In this document: positions 10,801-23,934 of the stretch, piece after piece
Layout: every line of letters starts with the position of its first letter
How positions within the stretch are numbered: the first letter of the stretch is position 1
DNA from: Druceiella hillmani
Taxonomy: Eukaryota > Arthropoda > Insecta > Lepidoptera > Hepialidae
Direction: 5' to 3'
Length of the DNA stretch: 64,000 nt
NCBI GenBank assembly: GCA_039881145.1
Contig: JAYKKI010000015.1
Location: 25,566,001 to 25,630,000 of the forward strand
Position numbers and translations under genes: made by a program
The notes under the pieces: generated by a model
What the model was told of the DNA's origin: nothing
Database searches by the model: none
What the model saw: only the letters and a program-made list of their open reading frames with translations

Positions 10801-12499
10801 TTTTATTTTATATGTTGCTCATGGGTATATAACAGCACAAAAATTGTAAAAAAGTTTTTCTAGCTTCTATTGTCGTTCTATACGCTAAATTAATCACTCT
10901 TTTAAAATATTTTCAATGTATAAAACGCGCTCTGTTATAATTTTGTCTATTATAATTACTTGTATCGATAACTTTTATGCTGTTTTATGTCTACAATAAA
11001 CAAGCGGAAGTTAATCAATAAGTACACGAAAAAATTGGTCAATTTTGTTTTTTTCATATTTAATGCCTAAATATTATCATTTGCAAAGAAAAAAGAATTT
11101 TAAATATTCTTTAATAAAATGTGTGATATTGCAGTTATCGTATCATTATTTGCACAATTTTTTTAAGCCTTTTATTTTTATGTTAGTCTATGCTTGCCAT
11201 ACTAATTTACAAAAGGATTATATATAAAAATAGTTATACATTAATTTTGAAATTCCCCAAATTCAGTTAAAAACCAACCTAAACCATATCCAAGATTGAA
11301 TCGTATCCCGTATCAAGAGATTTACAAAGACATTATAACAGAGAAATCATGCTCGGATTGACTTTAATAATTAGTCTAAAAAGTGTCTCAACCGATCCCA
11401 TTGTGTCGAGCATGTTTGTGTAACGTACACTACTAAGAGTCACACAGCACCGCCGGGGCCGGCGCGCGCATCTCTATTAGTGCGAAACGAAATATTTCAT
11501 CGCATACATCCGACCCTTAAATACCTCACTAAATTTTTAATAACAATATCATTGGTTGATTTTCCTATGATGAAACCCGCAGCAAACAATATTTAATTTT
11601 TCTGAAGGAAAATATACGGTAGAGTCCTCGTTTCGAAATGAAAATCGTACCTCGAATGTATTGACATTATAAAAAAAATTAATCAATTTCTTTTTCAATA
11701 GTCGCGATTAATGAATCAATGATGATACGGAAATATTAAATGTACTTATTTCATTAATAAATTCTTCAAATAATTTGAATATACAAACCAGATTTCCACA
11801 ATCGTCTACTCTTCTGAAGCCAGTTGTGGTATTTTATTATTGGTCGATGCGTAAAAACATAAAAAAATCTTCGTTTTCCAAAATGCGTTCTAACATATAA
11901 AAGTACTGTTCCACGTTGGAGTCTATTTTTGTAAATTTTGGAAATTTGGTTAACCAATTACTTCCTTTAAGTTCTTCGACAAAATAAACACACGTGTGTC
12001 CTAGATCCATTTTAGTGCACCGCTCTGTTTCCCGTTTTCACGTTTTTGAGTCCTCTATAGTTGTTTTTAAGCAGGGATTTCAAATTAATTTCATAGGACT
12101 AGCTCTTCTATTCCATGAGTATTCATTATTATATATGCCAAATTTGAAGTGTCCATGTCGCCTATATTCTGAAGAAACCAAATGTGACATGCGGACTACA
12201 AAATGAAACCGCGAGTCATTTTCTAAGTGTTCGCTTTTTTCACTTTGAAGTACGAAAGCATAAAAATTGGAAAGTACAAATGCTAAAATATCCGAAATCT
12301 GTTTTTATTGAGTTATTTTCAAGAGCTACATTCACTATTTTCTAGATTTTTTGAATCCACATTAAATTCATTATCAATATGTACCCCACATATTGATAAT
12401 TAATGTAAAAGGAAATATATCCAAGCGAAAGCAGTAAAATTTATTGACTACAAAAATTTTTTTGGAAAAAAGTTTTTTTTAAATTATGTTTCCTTTCCT
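10801..12499. other. anonymous sequence with a GC-rich patch at 11,395-11,520
   Basis: No gene recognised. The patch contains ccgatcccattgtgtcgagc and the very GC-rich cgccggggccggcgcgcgc, unlike anything else in the window. It has no stable open frame. The open frames at 11,045, 11,766 and 11,994 are short and carry no motif. Confidence 0.5.
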
Positions 12500-12690
12500 T
12501 GTATGGGAGGATTGAACAATTCTTTTTAAATTTTGCTTCATATTTGGTTTTGCGTCATTAATTCTAAATCAAAATTTCGTCTGAATTAATGGAAAAATGA
12601 TAAAGTATTCAGGTAGTACATACGGGTAGACAAACACGACGAAACTAAAACCAAAAGGGTTTTTGGCTTAGGTTGCGGAACCCTAAAAAT
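12500..12690 (+). repeat. dispersed lepidopteran-type repeat
   Basis: Starts around cttgtatgggaggattgaac and ends at ggttgcggaaccctaaaaatg, with a 'acgggtagacaaacacgacg' segment before the end. This order (tatggg, then a poorly conserved stretch, a 'gacagac'-like stretch, then 'cggaaccctaaaaa') is one I recognise from lepidopteran genomes. Confidence 0.6.
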
Positions 12691-12899
12691 GATAGACATG
12701 AATTAAAAAATATATATTTAAGTCATACACTTTTTGAAATATCTAATTCAAATGGTTTTGGTTTCAGAAGGCAAAGACAAGTTGTTGGAAAATCGAACAC
12801 CGTATTATCCCTATAAATGTTTAGACATCGATTTTGCATGGTATATGATATAAGGTACTTATAATATAGTTTAAAATAAAATTAAAAAAGTTTTTAAAA

Positions 12900-13120
12900 C
12901 CTAACGTTGCATGGACACAAATTATACGAGCCTCATGACCTCCTCCCTCTTCCTTAATAAGTTACTTTATTTTACAATATGCGACTTTGGTGTCATAATA
13001 TGACCTGGATACTGGAAACTGATACCAATGGAAAGTTTATATCACCGCCTCCCTTCGCCATCATCATATCAGTTTGATGTTACCATTATACTTTATTTAT
13101 TTTGTCGGTGACATCTTGTG
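12900..13120. repeat. possible dispersed-repeat fragment
   Basis: The pyrimidine-rich runs catgacctcctccctcttcc and accgcctcccttcgccatc, with gcatggacacaaattatacg and gcgactttggtgtcataata, recall the 'ccccctccccc..gtgacgtc' repeat type common in moths. The identification is tentative. Confidence 0.3.
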
Positions 13121-14630
13121 TGGACCTTTAAAAAACGTTATTAGGTTAATGATAAGCTTAATCAATATAAAGCCATCTATTACAATAATTAGACCAGCAA
13201 GCTCTTTCAAGTAAGCACACTTTTTATTGAGATATTAAAATTATATATTTTCCTTTGTTATTTGATTGAGATGAAATACAGTCTATATGTTAAATTAGAC
13301 CAAACAGTATCCACCAGTTAAAAGTTCGCTTAAATCCTTTTAGCTGTTCGTATGTAAGAGAACATGCCAAAAATAATATTATGTTCTATTAATTTTATCA
13401 TGTCACCATACACATCTTTTTCGTAAATACCCTCTGTATACAAATACGCCAATTCTACAGTTTATTGTATATAAAGAGAATAAAGTAAACAAAAATCCAG
13501 TTTTTTCCTGCCAAAATAATTAAAAAAGATTTAAATTTTGAGCAATTTCACGAAACAAAGCAAGCATATGAAGAATATACACAACATTGAAAAAATATTA
13601 TGTGCGGAAGACGTCCAATTCCATGTCTGCCCTTATGCGTCTGTCCGTATTCGGGTTGCCTACTTAAACACCTATACCTACCGCACCACTCCACATTTCA
13701 CATCTAGACACGCCCATTTCTCTATTGTACACTAGAGTGGTAAACTTCAATGCCCAATTTTAAATACACATAGAGTCATCCATGGATCTATATTTGTGTA
13801 ATTACACTACTACACTTCAAGTAGCTAGACAATTGTAAATTAGTTTTTAAAATATTAAATTCGCATACCTTTTGATTGAGTAAACGGTTACTGAAAAAGT
13901 AAAAACTAAACGTTACGTCAAGTTAACCCCTGTATTTAATGTTCATCTAAACTGAGACAGTAGTTTTTACGTGACGGGTGTTTCGACAAACACAAAAACA
14001 GATAAATATTCCAAAAACAACATTTTTGCATTCCTTTACTTTTATTAAGTGCTCTAAACAATTTTTTTCTTAAATATCTTAGATATATAAACAAGTCAAT
14101 TTCACATCTTTTTTAAAATGTTTAAATTGTCATAAGAGTCGGATAAGTTTAGAAACTTGCAAATTGATACGAAAATTAGAAGTGAATAAAAATCGACTTG
14201 TTATATTTACTTACATACATTGTTACATAGAAGTGAAGCTAATAAAGGCGTATTACGATGTGCCCTTGTTCGCTTTCAAATTCTTTTTTTCATTGTATTA
14301 TAGTACATTGTCATTTTAACCAGTTTTGTTCATAATTTCAGTGCTTTATTACGATTAAAACAAAAATTTTAAACTTATTTTTGTTTCATGTTTTAAATTT
14401 TTCCATCCTCAGAACCTAGTAACCAAGATAACTATCGATTATGGTCTTAATTAAATAAATTCTCTATATACATTTTTACTTTAATAAAATTAGTACATAT
14501 TTTTTGTTTTTTTTATAATTATGTATGCAAGTGATTAAGACAACTTACAATAACGTCCATGACAGAAGGCTCTTCCGTTGCATATTCTAATGATTCGTTT
14601 GTGTTTTGAACACACATATTACATAAATAT
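13121..14630. other. anonymous AT-rich sequence
   Basis: No supported feature. The cytosine-rich stretch at 13,610-13,740 (tctgcccttatgcgtctgtc, caccactccacatttcac) has an open frame of 65 codons with no motif. Confidence 0.5.
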
Positions 14631-14735
14631 AGTTTATTAACTCACCTATTTTGCATTAACTGTTTTTTTTAAATAATAATACAGCTTATTAACTCACATA
14701 TTTTGCATTAACTGGCTTTTTTTAAAATTATCATA
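14631..14735. repeat. 52-bp tandem duplication
   Basis: Two head-to-tail copies, starting at 14,631 and 14,683, of a unit that begins ag-ttattaactcac, continues tattttgcattaactg and ends in a T-run and A-rich tail. The copies differ at only a few positions, so the duplication is fairly recent. Confidence 0.85.
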
Positions 14736-16091
14736 TACGAATTAAAGGAATATATAAACAAAGTATAAATTTTATGTATTACGTATAAATGTAAAAACAT
14801 TTTATTTCATAATTTAAAATGCACGTTTAAAAATATATTTTAAAAAATTTACAAAAATGAAGCATGGCACGAACCCGCTTATTTTGAAAACTACTCAACC
14901 CACAAATAATAAAAAAACATAGTAAACTCTGACTAGAAGATCAATTAAAAACTATAGAAGTTATCCTAAGTCTTTTACGATTATCCTCGGTAATTTGAAA
15001 CACGCACCATGATTTTACGTCTGTGAGAAACATAGTAGGCAATACGTCGGGAACAAAAAATATATTAAATAGTTCAAAAAAATTGCTATGTATCCTTAAA
15101 TGTTTGTTAGTGCTTAAATGTACATGGAACCTTTGTAGCGCAAGTTCTACACGTATTTTCTGGCTTTATTTTTTTAAAACCGTTGCATGCGATGTCGAAA
15201 TTTTATCGTAGCAGTTAGTTATCTTTGCCTATTTAATACGATTTTAAAACTATGTATTTTTATAACAACTAATACCTATAAATCTAAAATATATATATAA
15301 TTCTATAGAATTCTATTATGAAAGTGTCCAACTTGATCAGTCTTATTTAATATCTACCGAGCTATTTTTATAGAGTTAATCGAATGATCAAAAAATCTAT
15401 GTTGTCTTCTAAAGAGGATACCAAATCAAAAGTAGCAAAGTTATAAAATGAAATGTGTTTATGTATACACGCATTGAATTATGAAAGAAGAATTTGATAA
15501 AAAGCTTGATAAGAAAATAAATAATCTAATTTTCTTTTTAGCTTTTTTTAAGTTGTATCAACCAAAAGAGGATAACTATTTCAGTCTCTACTTGGAATAA
15601 AAATGTAGACGAATTCACGTAAGAACACAATTGAGTCGCATTTAAATATCTCATTATTTTAATTTATATTAGCTTATATAAAGACAATGATACGCTTAAT
15701 ACTTACTACTGTAATCATTCAATCATAATTTCCGCGAGAACATACTCTTCGCATTATTTCATAAAGTAAAACGTATATGGTAACGGTGACCTAGAATAAT
15801 GGAAGCTAATTTACTTTTTGTATAATTTATTTCAAAATTGATTTAATTTCCTAAAAGAACTCTTATATTAAACCCGTTCTTTATAACTCAATATAAAATA
15901 AGTCAATTGAGCATTTTACAATAGTTTTAAGTGAAGTTTGTTTTCTTCCCATCATATCTTCATTAATTCACATCTCGATTACTACAAAATCCCTAAATAT
16001 TTCACTGAAATCGCCGCAGTGTTTTTACTAGTAAATACTAGTCTATAGCATTTTAGCTACTCAAAACAAAAATCACTTTTCCCACAATTAG
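14736..16091. other. anonymous AT-rich sequence
   Basis: No gene. A 25-base stretch at 15,135-15,159 (gtagcgcaagttctacacgt...) recurs with about three differences at 26,905-26,929, so both may be ends of one dispersed repeat. The 62-codon frame at 15,023-15,211 has no motif. Confidence 0.45.
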
Positions 16092-16440
16092 CTTATACTG
16101 GATTCGATCCAAATCACCGCACCCCCAAACTCGAATTCTAAGTTTTCCAGGATCTACCTCAACGTTGTCGAGCCAAAATTTTCAGGAAAAACCCAATTAT
16201 CCTTTCTACAACTCAACGTATCCAAACTAATGTATCTGCATTTTTTGCACCTTCAAGCACCCGATGCAATTCGTAGAGTGCCACTTTGGTTTGAATGCGC
16301 CATGACTCATGTCGTTTCCCAAGCCGTACACCTTCGGGAGAATTTTGCGCATCCAGCTATCTAGCCGGCCAACGGTAGCTTCAAGATTTGTTTTATCTAA
16401 CTTGACAGAGCTCTGGACGTAATGACTTGGTTATTGTTAA
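16092..16440. other. GC-richer island, open on both strands
   Basis: About 350 bases with GC near the mid-forties in percent, sharply above the flanks. On the plus strand 90 codons are open from the stop before 16,095 to the stop at 16,362, without an ATG near the start. On the minus strand a stretch reads VKLDKTNLEATVGRLDSWM, then KILPKVYGLGNDMSHGAF and PKWHSTNCIGCLK, then breaks. The minus reading looks more protein-like (two Cys, Trp, a mixed charge pattern). I do not recognise it. It could be a decayed transposon open frame, an isolated exon or a conserved noncoding segment. Confidence 0.3.
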
Positions 16441-18502
<2,062 letters not shown>

Positions 18503-19296
18503 ATAACAAATTTGAGACATCATAATCGTTATTTACCAGCTATCAATAGAACTTGGGTAGTTTACCTTTTTCTGTATTTTTAAGCATCGACCTTATAATT
18601 TATGACATCAGATACTTGATAACGTTGTTAGAGTCACCAGTGAAAACTTTCCCCAAACCCCCTTTTGCACCTCGATCCTTAATTTTTTTAATCCCAACTT
18701 CAGACATATATCTATATATCTTATTTTTTGACTTGCTATGAACATTTTTTTGAATAATTATTATTTTAATTATTTATCAATATGTATCCTCTACCGTCCT
18801 TCGCTCAACTAATCATTCTCTTGTAACTGTTTCGCTTAACTAAAAGATATTGCCCCTCTACGAATAAATCCCTTACTTTGGTAAACAATACGGCTTATTA
18901 TTATATTTTAAAGTGTTAAACTTAACTACATATTTGGGGCTTTTAAAATATTATTTAAATTTTTGTATTATTAATATTCATGTTTCAATGATCTTTTAAC
19001 CAGGATTAAGAACCAAGAGCAAATAGACGATTGGAGAAGGGTTTATTTAAATAAGATTCTTTTTAATAAAACAACCTGGTAGCTGATTCAGTGAACGGAA
19101 CAGCTTCAATAAATAATTTACTTAAAAGGCTAGGCTCATCTGATCTTGGAATACTATGTCATCTTCTTTGCTTCTAATTACACGAAATAAATTTCCATCA
19201 ATTTTATATACTCCTCTTTGGAAGAAATAATAAAATATTCTAACTCAGATGACAGTGCTTCTATCTTATTTTAATACTTGTTTACTCTACTTACTC
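18503..19296. other. anonymous sequence between two TA tracts
   Basis: No supported gene. The open frame at 18,553-18,741 has no motif. Confidence 0.5.
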
Positions 19297-19402
19297 AATA
19301 GTCACGAACCCTAAAATTAACAATTTCACTTTCACCTAACATTATTTTTTAAAATTATGTTAGGTGAAAGTGAAATTGTTAATTTTAGGGTTCGTGACTA
19401 TT
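19297..19402. repeat. 46-bp perfect inverted repeat (hairpin)
   Basis: The arm 19,297-19,342 (beginning aatagtcacgaaccc, ending cacctaacat) is the exact reverse complement of 19,357-19,402. A 14-base AT loop lies between them. No mismatch is visible over 46 pairs. It lies 16 bases from the start of a (TA)n tract. There is no open frame or transposon end, so it is either a very young inverted duplication or a sequence kept as a hairpin. Confidence 0.95.
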
Positions 19403-19418
19403 ATGCTTATACATAAAC

Positions 19419-19440
19419 ATATATATATATATATATATAC

Positions 19441-19521
<81 letters not shown>
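19419..19521. repeat. (TA)n microsatellite
   Basis: About 100 bases of TA repeats with interruptions (tacata, taaata). It creates a spurious Tyr-Ile open frame on the minus strand. Confidence 0.95.
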
Positions 19522-19525
<4 letters not shown>

Positions 19526-20289
19526 ACTCTTAGTAGGAAACAAAACAACACGCTAAGAAGGAAATTCACATACCTAGCTAGTATTTTCCGCAATACGATT
19601 ACGTATTTAAATATCACTGGTTGATGAGTATCTCAAGAGGGCTGAGAGTGTATTACGGTCTATATTTACGCCATGGAATGAGTTATGTCGCTCTGAGACG
19701 TTTTAATGTCGTTGTTAAAGCTTAACATGTTTACCTGTTGTGTACAAAAATATTTGACTTAGAGGAACTGCTCATAAAAAGTGACAATATATTTTATAGT
19801 ATTTGATATTACATATCGATTTATTAAGTATTTTCATCATTTATTTATTACTATTACGTTTATTCAGTACTAATCTTTTCAGTAATATAATTTTTCTAGG
19901 AAAATAATAGGGAAAAGCTAAGGAAAAGTGGTTGTAAATAAAACAATTCAATTAAATTATTTGTAGGACAAACCGTACCGTTATTTTGTACATAACTAGC
20001 TTAATTACGATAATTTTCAAACTGCGAACTTTGGACGATCGGTGGATTTATAAAGTTTATTTTGAAATTTTCCTTCCTTTTTAGGGTATTCTGTAATGAA
20101 GATCAGAATTGTTAGGATATCATTAAAATCACAATCTTGAATCAAATACCCTTGAATTCTTCTCCTTGTACTTTATTGCATCCGGACAGTGGGCAGACAT
20201 TTAATTGATATAAGAAAGAACCTCAATTCGTTACGGCCACGGATGATTAATTAGTGGCGTCAAAGGTCTCTCCCCCTTACTGAAGTTGC
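19522..20289. other. anonymous sequence
   Basis: Nothing recognised. GC rises gradually toward the island that follows. Confidence 0.45.
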
Positions 20290-20565
20290 TAACGTCAGCT
20301 AACTTAATTACAGTGGAGGGTCTTCGTCATGCGCGAGAACAATTATCGGTAAAGACCTTTCCTTGATAATAGACGCCGTGAATCTATTGTTTGGCAAACA
20401 GTACACGTACGAATCCGTTCGCGGGACGAACTTTGTTAGCTGTTTGTATGATAAGAATAGAAAGCAGCTTCTCTTTGGTGTGGAATATCGAAATCGTGTG
20501 GAATTCAAAAGAAATTTAAATCCAATAATGAATTTATACCTGTTTCCTGGTCGGAAACTTTGATG
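20290..20565. other. GC-richer exon-like island, strand undecided
   Basis: Base composition is clearly above the flanks and both strands are open. Plus strand: a 66-codon frame from 20,363 (MIIDAVNLLFGKQYTYESV, then RGTNFVSCLYDKNRKQLLFG). Minus strand: 20,508-20,308 reads through YCLPNNRFTASIIKERSLPI and VLAHDEDPP. It is preceded by a pyrimidine-rich acceptor-like ttctattcttatcatacaaacag and followed by a possible donor (cact/gtaatt). The minus arrangement would give one exon of about 130 bases. No family is recognised. If a real gene crosses this window, this is one of the better places to look for it. Confidence 0.3.
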
Positions 20566-21374
20566 ATTATAAGTTTCAGCATCTCCGTGACCTTATCCAG
20601 CTAGAGCGATATTTTAAGCGTTATCAAGTTTGCGGGTGTTTTTATTCCTTATGCGTGAAGTTTACAACGAATGTTGGTATATTTTATGGCAACGAATTGA
20701 CTTTTAATGTGTAAGTTTGTATTATGTAGATTGCTGTACTTACATAATGCGGAAAAACATGTCAAGTACAAGTAGAACTCACATATCAAAGGTTTTTTTA
20801 AATCTATTTACAAATATTAATTTTTTCAGTACATTGCAACATTTTGCCAAAAACAGTGTAGGCAAATATCAAAAACATGACAACTAGAATCATGGTTATA
20901 GTTCTCTCTACAACCTTTGCCTAAGTTCCGTAGTACTAAAAATGGGAATGGGGATCATATTTTTTCGGAAATTTATTTACTATATCTCTGAAGATATAAT
21001 ATCAATATTCTGAAAGAATATTTTTGAATACTAGTTATTGAGATATATGGGTGTTAATATAATTTTTAGTTGTGACAATTTTCAAGTGTCTATTTCAAGT
21101 GATTTCTAATATAAATATCTTTGACAAACTGGCAAACGGACAATCTATTAACAAATTAAACATTTACCGCTTTACTGTAAAAAAATTATGAGCGGACACA
21201 AATGTTGTGTCATGTGTTGCCGCAACAGCAGCTTTTATAAATTATTATTTTTAAGGTCATCTCTTTGACAAGTAAAACAAAGGTGAACTAAAATAGAATA
21301 TTATTGGATATTACTATTTATGGATATGTTTTTATACAAATAATAAATATTTTGTTCTTTATTCCTATAAAGCC

Positions 21375-21377
<3 letters not shown>
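20566..21377. other. anonymous AT-rich sequence
   Basis: No gene, repeat or regulatory motif recognised. Confidence 0.55.

Positions 21378-21445
<68 letters not shown>
21378..21445. repeat. (TA)n microsatellite
   Basis: About 66 bases of nearly uninterrupted TA. Confidence 0.95.
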
Positions 21446-21448
<3 letters not shown>

Positions 21449-23399
21449 AATTAATATTTGAAAAAATCTATATTTTTGTTAAAATTATGGTATAACTGGT
21501 AGATATTAAATTTTAAACAAATTCTCATGCTCACAAGTTTTTTTGAGCAATGTATGCCTTGCTTTTCATTTGGACAAAAATTTTATAAATTGGAACATCA
21601 TTACTATACGCGGTTTATTAGTATTGTAAAACTATAAAGTGTTTATTTAGGGATCATTAGTAGCAATTGTATACACCGCTTATATATCTGTTACTCACTG
21701 AATAACTATACAAATGTTTAACGATTGCATATCGACTTTTCTTCAATGAGACTGTTATTATATATATTAAAGAAATTATATAAGCTCAATATTTCACAAA
21801 ATAATTTACATCGGTCATAAAATACTTTAAAGTTTACCATGTGTTTATTTAATATTATATACTATCTATTTTCAAAAATCCAAGGACAATTAATTGCACA
21901 TTTGCCATAATGTTCATAATATTGTTATTTATTAATATGTTTCAGGTCATATAATAATAAGGCAGAAGTCTTATTTTCGTAGGTGTTTTAAAAAAATAGA
22001 AGTTAAATGAACTCAATACCGCCTTTACCTGATTGTTCCATTTTTTCTTAAATTTTTTGACACAAAAATCTAAAAAATGACTCTTTAATGGTTTTCATCT
22101 TTATATGTTTAATACATTAAAGTTATACAAAAACAACCCGAAATCATTATTGTATCATCAAGATACACAAAAATATAATCATCTGAACTCTTCTGAACTG
22201 TTCTTTATTTAACCTTTAAAAAATAAAATAGTAAATATCGTTAAGGAAATTATACAGAAAATTATTTCAATACAAAATGACAAAGGCTTAAATGGATCAT
22301 TACGTAAATGTTGTTGTAAAGCTTTCTAAATTTATGAACTATTAATGTACTTCAAATAATCCTAATTAACAATGAGCTTGCTTTAATTACCTGAAATGTT
22401 CTCCAAAGTATATTAAAAACTAAATATAGAATGTGGCCCATCATTTTATTTGTTAAATTATCATGTATTTCTTTAAACGATTCTTTTATAATTTTATATA
22501 TATTTTAACAAATAATCGCATGAGACATCAAACATTTCTGAAATTATGTTTTAATGGTTAGTGTAATATCTCTCCTCCACTAAACGATCTATCTAAAGTT
22601 TTATGGGCGTATTTAGTATAACAATCGTTTTAACCGGTAAAATTAAGCCATTCGGTTAATTTATGTTACATTGCAATCAATATTTAAAATATGAAATAGT
22701 ACATATTTTAGAAAAACTTATCAAATAATGTTTTCATGGACTAAAAGGTACACCTAACTAACATTGCAGCTTAGTGAAGAGTAAAAGTAATGATTGCACG
22801 TAGTAAAGCCCATCGTATTGACGTTGAGTTTAAAATTTCAAAAGTGTTTAAGACAGTTTCAAAACATAAATATAACTCACAGTCATCTCAGAAAGTTTTC
22901 TAACTTTGTATAGATTTTCTATACTTTAGTCGAAACTGACTAGGTATTACATAAATCATTTATTGCAAAAACCCTTGTCTGGCGTGTTATGCGCCATTAG
23001 CATTCAAGAGGCACGCGTGGAATGAATTCATTATTTCCAGAGAATTAACTTGAACCAAGGAATGAATTAAGATAAATTTGTTTATGTGCGACATAAAAAC
23101 TCTTGAATAAAAGCGGATCGAGTTATTAATAGGTTTTACTTTCCCTGCATATTCAATGTTTGCTTACATTCAAATTCACGCAAAGCGTCATCATTTTACA
23201 TCCAAAATATGAAAGTTTTCGTTATACAGTGTTTTATATTGCTGCCATCACATTTTTGTCGGTCATATATTAAATGTTTTTACCTTACCTGCCTTCTTTT
23301 ACATAAGTCACATGGATTGAATTAAAACTTAATTACGACCGGCTATTTCTTATCCTATATTGCATACATAATATATTCATACATACAGAACATTTCGCT
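21446..23399. other. anonymous AT-rich sequence
   Basis: Stop-rich on all frames. A slightly GC-richer stretch at 22,970-23,110 (ttgtctggcgtgttatgcgc, aggcacgcgtggaatgaattc) has no open frame and stays unassigned. Confidence 0.5.
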
Positions 23400-23580
23400 G
23401 TTTTTAGGGTTTCGTAGCCCTCCTAAGGGTTCCCTTTATAATTTTGCTACATTCTTTTGTATATCGCTCCCTCTGTATGTCACAGCAGTTTAGCTTGCAA
23501 ACTATCAGTACAACAGAGCTGAAATTTATTGCAGTTAAATATTTATAACGCCTAAAATAATGATTTAATTTTGGGACTAA
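23400..23580 (-). repeat. dispersed lepidopteran-type repeat, reversed
   Basis: Reading left to right: ttttagggtttcgtagccc, then agggttccctttataattt, then ctccctctgtatgtcacagc and aactatcagtacaacagag. This is the reverse orientation of the '..cggaaccctaaaaa' element, including the 'tctgtctgtatgtcacagc' part typical of lepidopteran copies. It is the third copy in the window. Confidence 0.65.
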
Positions 23581-23934
23581 TCGTTAGGTAAATTCATCGT
23601 GATCAGTGTTTCTGTCAAGTCTATCTTCAATTTTAATATTTTTCTGATACATTTTTAACAATAAAAAAATCTAACAGTTCAGCAGTTTTATTAGAATCTG
23701 TGAGCAAAAACGTTTAGTTTACAATCATATACGAAATTAAGAGCAGAACTGTATAACTCTCAAAATTTAAGTATAATTTAACTTGAACCCCAGTGGGTGC
23801 GCCATGCATTGAAATCACCGCCAATAATGTAGCAACCATTTAATTTGTCAAATATATTCATTTGCATAAATATTATATTAATGTGGGCAATAAGTTGAAC
23901 TTACTCTGAGTTTAGTTGTCTCAATTGTTACATA

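Noticed and set aside
13605..13740. Cysteine- or histidine-containing frame as a zinc-finger exon
   Set aside because: No C2H2 spacing and no splice signals; the cytosine-rich composition explains the residues.
16095..16125. tRNA-like B box (ggatcgaatcc on the minus strand)
   Set aside because: No matching A box, cloverleaf or poly-T at the right spacing.
19297..19402. microRNA precursor
   Set aside because: The stem is perfectly paired over 46 bp, unlike insect pre-miRNAs, which carry bulges; no evidence for expression can come from sequence alone.
19360..19617. 85-codon minus-strand frame
   Set aside because: Two thirds is Tyr-Ile from the (TA)n tract, and the rest is one arm of the perfect hairpin.
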